This document shows, in pieces, positions 11,573 through 22,638 of a stretch of DNA of 64,000 nt (positions are counted from its first letter, which is position 1; each line of letters opens with the position of its first letter). Source of the DNA: Xenopus tropicalis (taxonomy: Eukaryota; Chordata; Amphibia; Anura; Pipidae). The notes under the pieces were generated by a model. The model saw only the letters and a list, made by a program, of their open reading frames with translations, did not search any database and was not told the DNA's origin. A program made the position numbers and the translations under genes. The stretch is from contig NC_030678.2 in assembly GCF_000004195.4 (NCBI RefSeq), positions 36,809,701 through 36,873,700 on the forward strand, in the 5' to 3' direction.

Positions 11573-12492
11573 GGGGCCCATTCATGAAACCACAATTTTT
11601 TTTTTCAGAAAAAAACGTATTTTTTCTCATTTTTAGAACTTTTTGTAATGGCCACGATAATATTGTGGTTTTTGTTAGCTTCCACGAAAACGTTGTATTT
11701 TTCACAAAGACTACAACCATTTCGGAATTAATTCAAGCTTTGGTATCATGACTATCTTTTGGCCAGGTTGGAGCTGCAGAGTGCCATTGAGTCCTATGGG
11801 AGACTTTCCTTGGGCCGGGTTGGAGCTGCAGAGTGCCATTGAGCCCTATGGGAGACTTTCCTTGGGCCAGGTTGGAGCTGCAGAGTGCCATTGAGCCCTA
11901 TGGGAGACTTTCCTTGGGCCGGGTTGGAGCTGCAGAGTGCCATTGAGCCCTATGGGAGACTTTCCTTGGGCCAGGTTGGAGCTGCAGAGTGCCATTGAGC
12001 CCTATGGGAGACTTTCCTTGGGCCAGGTTGGAGCTGCAGAGTGCCATTGAGCCCTATGGGAGACTTTCCTTGGGCCAGGTTGGAGCTGCAGAGTGCCATT
12101 GAGCCCTATGGGAGACTTTCCTTGGGCCGGGTTGGAGCTGCAGAGTGCCATTGAGCCCTATGGGAGACTTTCCTTGGGCCAGGTTGGAGCTGCAGAGTGT
12201 CATTGAGTCCTATGGGAGACTTTCCTTGGGCCAGGTTGGAGCTGCAGAGTGCCATTGAGTCCTATGGAAGGCTTCCAAAATCATGCATTGAAGCTTCAAA
12301 GCCAGAAAGGTTTTTGCGCTGTTTCCGATCGCTCGGATCCAAAAATTTCATGACTTTCGGATTGCAACCACAATATTTTCATACGACCAAGAAAAGAATT
12401 TTCACCCACATCAAAAATTATCATGGTTACTCCGAATTTTTTCCAACCGTGCTTTTAACTAGCAAAAATTTGTGGTTTCTTGAATGGGCCCC
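11573..12492. repeat. MITE carrying an internal tandem array
   Basis: The ends are GGGGCCCATTCATGAAACCA at 11573 and the complement, finishing CTTGAATGGGCCCC at 12492, with ATA on both flanks. The outer parts are AT-rich with CACAATTTTT and AAAATTTGTGG blocks. About 510 bp in the middle is a 52-bp tandem array (11761-12272). The right inner part (12273-12345) also occurs in the MITE at 60376-60764. The element is therefore a composite, stretched mainly by internal repeat expansion. Confidence 0.85.
11761..12272 (+). repeat. 52-bp tandem repeat, about ten copies
   Basis: Units start at 11761, 11813, 11865, 11917, 11969, 12021, 12073, 12125, 12177 and 12229, exactly 52 bp apart, with the last unit incomplete. 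The unit reads GGCCAGGTTGGAGCTGCAGA and goes on with GTGCCATTGAGYCCTATGGG. Units differ at one to three bases (for example GGCCAGG/GGCCGGG and GAGTCC/GAGCCC). A single unit in opposite orientation is found near 60541-60592. Confidence 0.97.
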
Positions 12493-12711
12493 ATAGAGAT
12501 GATTATGTCGGTGCTGGGAAACTGTGCTTAAAACTCTCAACTCCAATTGCAGGAACAGAGAACATGGAGCCAGATTTACACAGATCAGCTAGGATTCTCA
12601 TTGGAGTAATTCTTGCATTATAATGCAGATGCTGGCCCTGGAGATTTGGGGGAAAGTTTTGGGAAAGTTCTATTGTGCAATATTGCTTTAAGAATACAAC
12701 CCTGATGTGAA

Positions 12712-12771
12712 ACTACAGGTCCCAGCATGCCTCAACATTATTATATATTACATTATTCTGGGATTTGTAGT
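12712..12771. promoter_or_regulatory. Two inverted ZNF143/THAP11-like motifs
   Basis: ACTACAGGTCCCAGCATGC at 12712-12730 and, on the minus strand, ACTACAAATCCCAGAATAA at 12753-12771 both resemble the ACTACAANTCCCAGNATGC motif bound by ZNF143/THAP11. They face each other about 22 bp apart. Repeats in vertebrates are known to carry this motif, so it may be a repeat remnant without function. No gene start is visible next to it. Confidence 0.4.
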
Positions 12772-13500
12772 CCAGCAACAGTTAAGAAAAGTTTGGTTGA
12801 GCAGTGCAGTGCAGCAGGGTTTAGTACCCCCTTAATCTTTTCTCTTTGGAAGGCAAAACTCCTGCTTCTTTAAATATCTTAAGTGCAGTTTATTTATCTT
12901 CTCTCTGCTTTACTTAGCATATTGTTTAATAACATCAAAGTGTATCTTTGGAGCTAATAACTAATTTTGTGATCAGGATAATCACCGTGGTTTGATGCAG
13001 CTAATTGCACTGTTCCCTTTGTTCTAGGGGGATACACTTTATTTTTATATTGAGATTTAATGCATATCATTTGAGCAGATGCAAAGCGTAACTCCCACAG
13101 CTCTCGCTTTATTAGATTATGGAACATTTCGGTCTTTTTAAAAAAGAAGCTGAAAAATGCTACATTTGCTAAATGTTATTTATCTTTTCACATACTTCAA
13201 GGAGCAAATAAAGCAATTTTTGATGGATAGGGGAACTGTAGGAAATGCAGACACATACCCTTAGATTGAAGGGCCTTTAGAAAAATTGATGTAGATTCAC
13301 TTCCTAATGCAATATATCTGATAATTCTATATAAAGTCTAGGGGGCAAACTCAATAAAACTTGTCAAAGCAATTTTTCCACAATTCAAGTGAATAGCAGC
13401 AAAAATGTGATCACAACTATTCTCATGTTCTTTTTTAAACAAGGTTATTCAAGTTGTTCCCTTATTAAAAACACAAAATTTCTAGAAAAAAGTTTGCAAC
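12772..13500. other. No gene seen
   Basis: AT-rich, unique-looking sequence. No placed repeat, coding frame or RNA gene. Confidence 0.4.
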
Positions 13501-13590
13501 TAGTGATGAGCGAGTCCTGTTTCACTTTGCAGAAAAATTCGCAAAGCAGGTTTGATCTGTCGATTACCATTGAGTAGTGATGAGCTTATT
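13501..13590 (+). repeat. Two left ends of the TAGTGATGAGC family
   Basis: TAGTGATGAGCGAG begins at 13501 and TAGTGATGAGCTT begins again at 13574, both in the same orientation. No complementary right end follows either one, so these are truncated copies, perhaps one inserted next to the other. Complete copies with 8-bp target duplications are at 19035, 40842, 43552 and 52875. Confidence 0.6.
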
Positions 13591-14499
13591 TCAGTTCCAC
13601 CCAGTTTCAAGTGAAACTTCAACACATTATTGTTTTCCAAGAGTGCCAATGCTCCTAAAATGGCTGCTGGAGCAATTCCTGTTTGGGAAAAATAAAGAGA
13701 ATTCATGGAAACGAAGGTCTGTTTAAACTCAAACTTTTGAAGTTTTAACAGGACTGGATTTTCTAATGTAAACTGGAAATTTTTCGTAAGAACGATTCAA
13801 GCATTATCGTGACATTTTATAAATACAGCAATGATCCAGTTTAATTCAAATTTATACCATGTCGAGTTTTTACGTAAATGCGCCCCTTAAATTTACCAAC
13901 TTTCTTTCACTGTCGGGAGTGGTTGCTAGAGTTTCTGTGTTTACAAAAGCTATATACTGACTTTTATTACATTGCCCACTTAAATGACTTAACTTATCAT
14001 GATTATTATACTTTTTTTTTTAAATGCTATTGATCTAGAATAAGAAAAAACCCTCTTTTTACAATTTTCTGGTCCCTTTTAGGGATAATTTAATAAAATG
14101 TAATTTAATACAATGCTTTTATGTTTTTGTCTCCCAAAGTTAAAGCAATGAGTGCTAATGTTTACTTCCTGATGCCTTCTTTATTCATTTAATTTGGATC
14201 TGTTCAAATATTGGTCATTTCAATATTTATCTAATATTAATCTAATTGATTATAACTTCTCCCTGTTTTTGTACTTTGGTAGCCTACTGGCCCTTCTTCT
14301 CTGCCTATTTTTATTGTTGTTCTTAAAAATAGATTGATCTTGCTTTCTCATAAGAAAAGAAATACAAGAAATGTATTGTATTGAAACAGAGTAATTTAGA
14401 CCCTTCCATTAAAAAATGCTGTAGCTTTTCCAGTAATGTTATGGTTGTTCATTAATACAAACTGATTTAATCTGCTTACAGCACTTGTTTGAATACAAT
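13591..14499. other. No gene seen
   Basis: AT-rich sequence with several poly-T runs. No gene or complete repeat placed. Confidence 0.4.
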
Positions 14500-14590
14500 T
14501 AGCGATGAGCAAATCTGTCCCATTTCACAAAAAAATTTGTGAAACTTCAGATAAATTTATGAAATGGTGAAACATTCTCGAAACCCAACT
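14500..14590 (+). repeat. Truncated TAGYGATGAGC-family MITE
   Basis: TAGCGATGAGCAAATCTGTC is followed by a small fold-back (CACAAAAAAATTTGTG). The opposite end is absent. Confidence 0.5.
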
Positions 14591-14849
14591 CTTTTTTGAC
14601 AGGAATTCAAATTTGGGGGCACTGATGCAAATGATGATCCATCCTCATTGGCCTTTAATTGCAATGCTTCTGTTTATCTGATCTTTGATCACAGTATTGC
14701 AGCCCCTCTTGCCTACCTTTCCAGGTAGGGCAGACAGCAACTACAAAGTCTCAAATCCAGGCAAAGATCTGAACCAGATAATCTAATTGTCAGGGAAAAG
14801 TGGTAGGGGGCACTGAGGTGGTTAAGTGGTGAAGAAGCTAATGTTCCAT

Positions 14850-15191
14850 GGGGAGATTTAGTCACTGCGATTTTTAAGCGAGTTCAGAAATTCAGAAGGG
14901 GCGACCAGACGGCAGACAAGGAAGGACTGTGATTAGCAGCAACAACCCACAGCAGCAACAACTTCCTGCTCAGTGGGTTCTACTTTCAGCGATTCCAATA
15001 GCTTTGAATGACAATGCTTTCTTTGTAAAATCACTTGAAAAATGGTGTCATAGCGATTTGGAGCAACATGCAATTTGAAGTAGTATTGTCGGTTTAGGTA
15101 CTGGCGATTTGTATTCTTCTCTATGTAGAGACAAAACGAGCGTCTTGTTACTGGAACTCGCTTTTTAAAAATTGCAGCAACTAATCTCTCC
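14850..15191. repeat. Hairpin-ended MITE (GGGGAGATTTAGTC)
   Basis: The left arm GGGGAGATTTAGTCACTGCG and its continuation TTTTTAAGCGAGTTC pair with the right end GAACTCGCTTTTTAAAAATT...CTAATCTCTCCA. The arms are about 40 bp. The interior has repeated GCGATT and CAGCAACAAC words. No coding content is seen; the 86-codon minus-strand frame simply reads through the element. Confidence 0.75.
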
Positions 15192-16722
15192 ATTAGCCTT
15201 AAGGCAGAAACTGATAATGTGCAGACATATCAGCACACTGGATTTCCTTTTGGTATGCCAACAAAGACTAAACCCACACCAAAGCTTGGGGATATCAGGG
15301 AATCAGGAATGAAGACATTCCCAGGAGGACATGCTTAAGTGAATTCTTAAAGAACACGGATAGTCAAGCAATAATACTTTCTCAGGTAATAATAATAACC
15401 GGTGGAGAAACATCAACCTATAGGAAGAAGTTTTTGTGTTCTTGAAGTCAGTATCCAAGACTTGATGTGGAAAAAAGACATCCCAATGCTGGCTTGACAA
15501 CGGACTGAGAATCTTGACAGATTAAATGTATTCAGGATTTTTGTGGTCTGTAAAAATTGTTTATAAGAGGTTTATAAGGATATGGTACCAAAAGCTGTCA
15601 GAGTCACTTCCAGTGGAGAGGCTTCAGGCCCTGCACCCACAGAGATGCACTCACGTGCCTGTGAGAGTACAAGAGAACCCCCACATACATTACAGGGTGG
15701 TAATAAAGACTAGAAAAGGCTATTGAAAAGTTAAAAATAACAACACTATCTGAACTGCTTATTACAAATGTATCCTTAGTTTATTATATGAATCAGTCTG
15801 CATTTTTATAGCATGATATGATTAACAGATCTGTTCACAGTTTGAAAAGTATCTTCATGAAATGTTATTATGCAAGCTCAGAAATAAATGGGAACTCACA
15901 TATAATAGTTGCATGATTAGTGATTATAAATTGAAATTTGTTTATTGTACTTATTGTAATACTTTGCTTTCTCTATGTTATGGTTGAAATCCTGTGTGGC
16001 TAGTAGCACAGATCCTTACTTGACATATCTATAAAAAACAGTTCTGATTCAATATGTCTGATATTTCAAAATGTCTGTCCTCCATCTTTACCTTGATGTA
16101 AACAGCCTTGCTTTAAAAATGCCCGTTACTTAAATGCCAAGGCCTACTACAAAGTTTTTATATTGGGCCATTGTTGTTAAGGATTTCGACATATAATTAG
16201 CAAATTAGCATTCAGGCTGGCAGTGAATTAAATGAGAAAACTTTTAGTACAAAAGTTTTAAAAGAAATGTTAAAAGAGGATATGTTGAATAACCAAATTA
16301 AGAAGTGATGCATAGCCTTAGTTTTTCTTCAAGGAGATTACAATTTCAAAAAAAAAAAGCATTATGGTTTTGAAATACATTTCTCAAAGCATTTTAGATT
16401 TAATGATATGGATTATGAACACACTGGTTACTTAAACTGAATTCAAACTGAGTCTAATTTAAATTTAGCAAAGAGTTAGATTTGCTGGAAACGATCTTCA
16501 TTGCCTGCAGCATAGCTCTTTAGTAATAAAACAGGTTGAAATAAAGAAACAGATATGTGTAGTTAATTAGCAGGCAGTAATACTTATCTTACTAGTCTAT
16601 TGAATTGAAGGCATTAAGCATTATTTGGTTTACATTTAATGAACATTTCTTTATATCTAGTTCTTGTACACAATGGGCCCTGCACTTCATAATACAAAAT
16701 ACTCTTAATTTGCCATTAAGTA
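15192..16722. other. No gene seen
   Basis: About 1.5 kb of AT-rich sequence with no placed transposon ends and no frame with coding character. 16170-16600 is especially A/T-rich and unique-looking. Confidence 0.45.
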
Positions 16723-16862
16723 CAGGTATGGGACCCCTTATCCAGAAACCTGTTATCCAGAAAGCTCTGAATTATGGGAAGCCTCTAACTGATCCAAATT
16801 AAAGATCTCTTATCTGGAAAACCCCAGGTTGCAAGCATTCCAGATAACAGATCCTATACCTG
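16723..16862. repeat. CAGGTATGGGA-family MITE, 140-bp copy
   Basis: The left end CAGGTATGGGACCCCTTATC and the right end CAGATCCTATACCTG are inverted repeats with TA on both sides (16721-16722 and 16863-16864). Internal TTATCCAGAAAGCTCTGAAT and TGGAAAACCCCAGG blocks match the larger copies at 33366, 51108 and 59098. The middle part carrying AATAATAAAACAGTACC is deleted here. Confidence 0.85.
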
Positions 16863-16896
16863 TACTAAATGTTGATACCCAGTGACAAATTTTAAC

Positions 16897-17420
16897 TCAG
16901 TCTGAGATGCAACTTCATGAAGATAGCTTCAAGAAGGGGTTGGATAAGATTTTAGCAAGTGAGGAAATACGTGGTTATTGAAAATTGCTCTTAGCACAAG
17001 TTGATCCATGGACTGGTTTGCTTGCCATCTTGGGGTCAGGAAGGAAATGTTTCCCTCTCTAAAGCAAATTGGAAATTGGCTTCAGGATGGTCTTTTTGCC
17101 TTCTTCTGGATCAAATCCAAGCAGGCTGTCACCTAGCACAAGCAGTAGAAGCGTCTGTATCAATCAACCCACGGTGCAGTCACAGGAGAGAACCTCCTTT
17201 TTCCCTCTGCTAAAATTACCTGTGCAGTACTCTAGCAAAGTCCTACCAGTGCTGTGACAAATAAAACTTAAAATACATTATCATATATAAACTGTATTAA
17301 ACCAGAGGAAGGCAAAAAACCCAACCTGAAGCCAGTGCCAATTATGCCTCAAGAAGGAAAAAATTCCTGCCTGACCCCCATGGCGATCAGAAACATTCCC
17401 TGGATCAAGCATTTGACATT
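16897..17420 (+). pseudogene. LINE 3'-end fragments (CR1/L2-like)
   Basis: Around 16925-16978 the plus strand reads F-K-K-G-L-D-K-I-L-A-S-E-E-I-R-G-Y then stop. This is the style of the last residues of CR1/L2-type ORF2, followed by typical 3'-tail wording (CTTGGGGTCAGGAAGGAAAT, CCTTCTTCTGGATCAAATCC). A second tail-like block, AGAGGAAGGCAAAAAACCCA ... TTCCCTGGATCAAG, lies at 17295-17408. Only tails remain. Confidence 0.55.
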
Positions 17421-17445
17421 CATTTAACATGAATAATGTATGTAT

Positions 17446-17695
17446 GTATGTATATCTTTATTTATAAAGCATTACTTATGTACTCAGCGCTGTACAGTAG
17501 AATACATTAATACAAACGGGGTATTAAGATAATAGGTAAATACAAAGTATTACAATAAATACAAAGTACAACAATAAACACAAATAAATAAAAGATACAG
17601 TTGCAATAAGAGAAGAGTCAAAGACACAAGAGGATGGAGGTCCCTGCCCCGTAGAGCTTACAATCTAGATGGGAGGGTAACTTACAGACACAAAT
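17446..17695 (-). repeat. L2/Rex1-type LINE 3' tail
   Basis: Read on the minus strand it ends AGATTGTAAGCTCTAC...GCAGGGACC... then CAGCGCTG and CTTTATAAATAAAG. This is the 3'-tail layout shared with 27581-27746, 37518-37745, 39465-39640 and 44720-44874. A TGTATGTATGTA run lies next to the 3' end. No coding part remains. Confidence 0.65.
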
Positions 17696-19034
17696 AGGCA
17701 AATGTAAGTGCTGTAGGTCACAGTGGGTGACACTACAATATAAGTGCCATTTATACTGTATAACATTACTGAGCCCACAACAGTGCATACTGGAAAACAT
17801 CCACATTCAACAGATAATATGAAAACATAAAGAAGAGAAACACCTGACATTTCACAAAATATGCAAAAAAGAAAGGAAAGGGGGTGGGATGTTTCTACCT
17901 GCTCAGAAGATAGGAAGTGAACTGCTTCTCTTGTGACATCACATACCTATACTTCTCCACCCCCAGCCCAGCTTTCCCCCACCTTGACTCATTGCTTCTC
18001 ACCCAATCACAGCTACATCTGATGCTGCCAATCTTTAAACATAAACCAGTGTAATCTGACTGTTGGTCATTCGTCATTCCTTGTCATGCAGCCCCTGTGC
18101 TTATAGCTCCAGGGCTTTCCTTTCACAACACAGCCCTCTTGGGGTGCTTACTAAAGAGTTGGGTCTGTGTTTTTGGGCTGTTGATCTGGATATTGGGTCC
18201 TAGTAATGACAATGTAATTATGCCCTCAAATGGCAAGTGCATTTAAAGATAAGTTTTATGTGCTTGGTTTTTACACAGATCCAAACTGAATGTTAATATT
18301 TCTTTTATAATGCACAAGAATAATGCTTTCTTTGATAAAGCAATAATAAATCAATATTTGCTTAGTTGTGTATGGCTTAAAGCACAAACTTTCCTTCCAC
18401 TCTGTGAGATTGAAAAATATAGCCATATTTATATTGTGTATCCTTTCAGCTTTATACTAATTTTCCAGCACGCACAACTGAAAAAAACAAAATGAAATAT
18501 TGCTGCATCTGCTTCAGGTTACAGGTTTTTTTTTCCTTTTTCAAATATGGAGTCATATAATTGACAAACTGCAAAGGTAACATTATTATTCACTCAATTC
18601 TATTCTTTATGGCTTTTTTCCCAGTACTCCAGATAGCAGTGCAATAAATCTAAATTATTGTTCTTTTTTTTTCTATCCATTGCACCACAAAGTAATAATA
18701 GACTTTGGTTGTGTAATTACTCATTTATAAAATGCAAAACAGTAGCACTAATATTTAATAAACAAGTGAGTATACTATTTTATTTCTTTATGAATAGCAA
18801 AAACCACCATGTGAAGTGTATCTAAAACCTTTATTACTATACTTTTTCACTGTGTTTATTTTCAGTTTATAAACTTTCTTACAAGACATTTAAGGGAAAA
18901 TACAAACAAACCCTTAACAAAATGGTAAAAAAAAGCTAAAGTTCTCCTTTCCACATTTCACACTGTTATTTTTCTCTGTGTTTTGGAAATCAGCAAAATT
19001 AATCTTAATATGGAGCATGGTAACCTATAATAAT
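17696..19034. other. No gene seen
   Basis: 17880-18070 has a C-rich segment (CCACCCCCAGCCCAGC, CCCAATCACAGC) like T2 MITE interiors, but no TTAA-bounded ends could be paired. 18200-19030 looks unique and AT-rich. No gene is seen. Confidence 0.4.
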
Positions 19035-19351
19035 TAGTGATGAACTAATTTTTTTCCCCAGGTTTGGATTCGCAGCGAATTTCCGCATTTCGGCATTGGT
19101 GAATTGTTTTGCAAAACTTCAGCGAAAATTTGCCATGTAAAAATGTGTTGCACATCAAAAGAAGTTGCGGTCTCGTCAAATTGGGTGTGGTCTCGTCAAA
19201 ATAGGGGCAATTGCGGCAAAAAAAAAGACACGGACAACAAGAAAAGATGCGGGTGACAAAAAAGTCACCAGTCAACCGTGTTTCACAGATTTTTTCGCTG
19301 TTTCGCGAATTTTTCCGGCAAAGCAAAACGGGACACACTTACTCATCACTA
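19035..19351. repeat. TAGTGATG-family MITE with perfect 8-bp TSD
   Basis: Starts TAGTGATGAACTAA and ends ACTCATCACTA. The flanks ATAATAAT (19027-19034) and ATAATAAT (19352-19359) are identical 8-bp target duplications. The interior holds GGATTCGCAGCGAATTTCCG, GTTTCGCGAA and GACAAGAAAAG-like words in hairpin arrangement. An 8-bp duplication points to the hAT superfamily. Confidence 0.88.
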
Positions 19352-19375
19352 ATAATAATACACATGCTCAATATA

Positions 19376-20243
19376 TACACAAAACACAGAAAGAAATCGC
19401 CAGTGCTCGGTCTAACCCACGCTGTAGTGTTGACCAGCTGCTAGAAACACACTATTGTGCCAGCGCTCGGTCTAACCCACAATCTGGAGTTGACCAGCTG
19501 CTATAAACGATAAAAAACCATTACCTATACACAAAGAAGAAGAAAGTTTGCCAGCGCTTAGTTTGCCTTTAAAAATAATTTTTACAAAAAATGAGGTGTT
19601 AGTACCACACTTTGGCCAAAATATGTAAGCTCACGTGCCACGTCAAGGCCCCTCATTATACATGAGTCCTACACTGTCTAATGACTTTGAGTCTGTGATG
19701 CAATTAAAATAAAGTCCCCCAGAAAGCAATGTGACTGAGTAGTAAGACCTATTGCACCTACCTTTAGCTCAAAAAGGCTCTAGTGGAAAAGCAGGGAGCT
19801 TTTAAGCCCCAGCTCATTAGTACACACATGAAAGTGATTCATTGATTTAAGGCTACATAGCAGCTAGAAGCAAAATTTGGCTACAATTTGTACACAAAAC
19901 ACAGAAAGAAATCGCCAGCGCTCGGTCTAACCCACGCTGTAGTGTTGACCAGCTGCTAGAAACACACTATTGTGCCAGCGCTCAGTCTAACCCACAATCT
20001 GGAGTTGACCAGCTGCTATAAACGATAAAAAACCATTACCTATACACAAAGAAGAAGAAAGTTTGCCAGCGCTTAGTTTGCCTTTAAAAATAATTTTTAC
20101 AAAAAATGAGGTGTTAGTACCACACTTTGGCCAAAATATGTAAGCTCACGTGCCACGTCAAGCCCCCTCATTATACGTGAGTCCTACACTGTCTAATGAC
20201 TTTGAGTCTGTGATGCAATTAAAATAAAGTCCCCCAGAAAGCA
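19376..20243. repeat. Two 353-bp direct repeats, 162 bp apart
   Basis: Copies at 19376-19728 and 19891-20243 differ at only about four bases. Each carries an internal 60-bp near-duplication (GCTCGGTCTAACCCAC at about 19404 and 19464) and an AATAAA (19708 in copy one) 15 bp before its end. The spacer 19729-19890 has no protein, primer-binding site or polypurine tract that I can see. Possibilities are a miniature LTR element, 1.7 copies of a 515-bp tandem unit, or the repeated 3' UTR of the adjoining minus-strand LINE. Confidence 0.9.
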
Positions 20244-21720
20244 TTTTCTTGGATTGATTGCTTTAGCTATTGTGATACTACTTTGATGTACTTAATCAAA
20301 GAATTGGAGATTATATCATTTTTTTTTGAATCATACAATAAGAGAATTGATGTAGAGTTCTTTTGGGAAGATTTTCTCAATAATATTTTGAATATAAACC
20401 CAATATTGTTCTAATTTTTTACATTTGTACCATATATGTTCGTACGTTCCTATTTCAGAGTTGCATCTCCAGCATATATCAGTTATATCAAGCATTTTTT
20501 TTAGTTTAACTGGGGTCATATACCACCTTGAGAGTATTTTATAGTTGAATTCTTGTATCTTCGTTGATGTGAATATTCTGGAGTTGTTTTGACATATTTT
20601 TTCCCAATTTTCTGGAATTAGATTAATATTAAGATCTTTTTCCCATTTTTCAGCAAATGGTGGTTTAATGTCATGTTTTGCTATCAGTTTTTTATAGAAA
20701 AATTATAAAGATCTTGGGATATTTGTATTCTTACTAATCAGATTCTCAAACCAGGTGAGTTTTCTTTCTAACTTTGTTATTTGAAGTGTATTGATAAATT
20801 CTTTTATTTGTTCGTAATGATAAGTTGAGAGGTTAGATTTTTCTTCAGGTAAAAAACTTAATTTTTCTATTGTTAACATTTGTTTTTTTTCTAGAAAATC
20901 ATTTATTCTAATGACTTGTTTTTTATTTTCTGCCCATGATTTGAGTAACTCATTTTCTATGCCTATCTTAAACTCTAAGTTGTTTAATAGTGGAATTAGT
21001 AGAGAGGGATATGGGGCTAATTTGTATTTTTTGTTTAATTTAAACCATTGTTTGATAGTAGGATATACCGTTATATCGGTTTTATTAATTTTTGTGTTTT
21101 GTAATTTCTCTAACCAAATCAATGTAGAAAGTGATTTAATATTCTCTCCTTTTTCTGAATTGCAGCTTGGGCTGGGGTAGTTCTCATTTTGCCATAGAAT
21201 AATTCTTGATAAGTGAATTGCATTATAGTATGTGAATAAGCATGGGAGTCCCATTCCCCCTGTTTCTTTTGGTCTTGTAAGCGTTTCGTAAGCTATTCTA
21301 GGTTTAGAGTTCTTCCATATAAATTTTGAAAGTTTCTTTTTGATTTTAGTAAAAAATATACCTGGGATATCTATCGGTATACATTGTAGAATATAAAGGA
21401 TTTTAGGGAGAATTAGCATTTTTTACTATGTTAATTCGACCTATCCATGATATACAGATGTTTGAACATTTTTGCGTATCTTTATCTATCATTTCAAATA
21501 CTGGTAGATAATTCTTGGAGTATAGAAGTTTTTCATTTTGAGTTAAATATATCCCCAAATATTTGATTACATCTTTGGCCCATTTAAAGGAAGATTTTTT
21601 TTTGAGATTTTGAACTTTATATTGGGGTATGGTAATATTTAAAATTTCAGATTTATTATAGTTAATCTTAAAATTAGATAATTGGCTAAATGTATTTATA
21701 AGATCCATTAAATTGGGTAG
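20244..21720 (-). pseudogene. L1-clade LINE ORF2, 5'-truncated and frameshifted
   Basis: Three consecutive minus-strand frames belong together. 21403-21708 has F-K-I-N-Y-N-K-S-E and I-K-Y-L-G-I-Y-L, the end of the reverse-transcriptase domain. 20703-21419 has [26 protein letters not shown] and GGMGLPCL, the region after the RT. 20331-20519 has [18 protein letters not shown], the C-terminal Cys/His motif. These are diagnostic of L1/Tx1-like ORF2. The endonuclease and catalytic RT core are absent and the frame shifts near 21405 and 20690. No poly-A tail is evident at 20244, where the direct repeats begin. Confidence 0.88.
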
Positions 21721-22121
21721 AGTAACATACAGCTAAGGCTATTTTTCAATTCAAGTTTTTGAGCTGAATTTGAAATTTAGCAACTAGTTTGTGATTTTAC
21801 TGCGTCCAAAGTATTTTTTTCATATTTTATATTATGTTAGTCTTTTAATAAATAAGCACACATTAAAGAATTTAAAGTTTTAAATTTGAAAATTCAATTT
21901 GATAAATTGGCCTCCATTCTATTTTAAACCACAGTCTGAAGTGATGACGGTAGCAGTTTGTATAAAGATGCTCAGGGAAGACCTAAAACAGATAGTTATA
22001 CATGCACGCATTATATAGAACGGGCCTGCATCACACTACAGAAATATACCAAATGTAGTGGGCATTTCAGTGATATCCATGGTACCAGTGGTAAGGCAGA
22101 TTGGTATAGAGTACTCATACA

Positions 22122-22638
22122 TAGGGCTGTAGCGAACCTCAAAAAAAAAGTTTGCGAACGCGTTCGCGAACTTACGCCAAAAAGTGTGAATATTCGCGAA
22201 CTTTGCGAACCCCATAGACTTCAATGGGAAGGCGAACTTTAAAACCTAGAAAAGTCATTTCTGGCCAGAAAACTGATTTTAAAGTTGTTTAAAGGGTGCC
22301 ACGACCTGGACAGTGGCATGCAGGAGGGGGATCAAGGGCAAAAATTTCTCTGAAAAATACTTTGTTGACACAGCGTTGCGTAAAATCGCAAAGGCAGCTG
22401 GGAGACCTAGTGGAAATATGTGGCGTTTTTTGCTATTTCGCACTATTAGCACCATGGAAACTGGATTTGCTGAAAAACGCCGTGTGTGGCTTGTGTGGCG
22501 TTTTTAGGCCGAGAAAAAACGCAGCGGAAAAATGCCACGCGAACCCATATTGCGAACATACGCAAAAAATTTGTGAACTTCCGAACACCCGATGTTTGCG
22601 CGAATTAGTTCGCCGGTGAACAGTTCGCTACATCTCTA
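22122..22638. repeat. GCGAAC-rich MITE with TAGRG...TGTAGCGAAC ends
   Basis: The left end TAGGGCTGTAGCGAACCTC and the right end GTTCGCTACATCTCTA are inverted repeats. The interior is full of GCGAACTT, TTCGCGAA and AAAACGC words, giving a strong fold-back. The first 250 bp are repeated in opposite orientation at 50006-50253. The 8 bp on the two flanks do not match clearly. Frames of 94-107 codons across it are artefacts. Confidence 0.8.

Noticed and set aside
11761..12272. Direct repeats resembling a CRISPR array
   Set aside because: Units are head-to-tail 52-bp copies without unique spacers, inside a eukaryotic MITE.
19376..20243. Complete LTR retrotransposon
   Set aside because: No TG start in both copies, no target duplication, no primer site or polypurine tract and only 162 bp between repeats; kept as an unexplained direct repeat.
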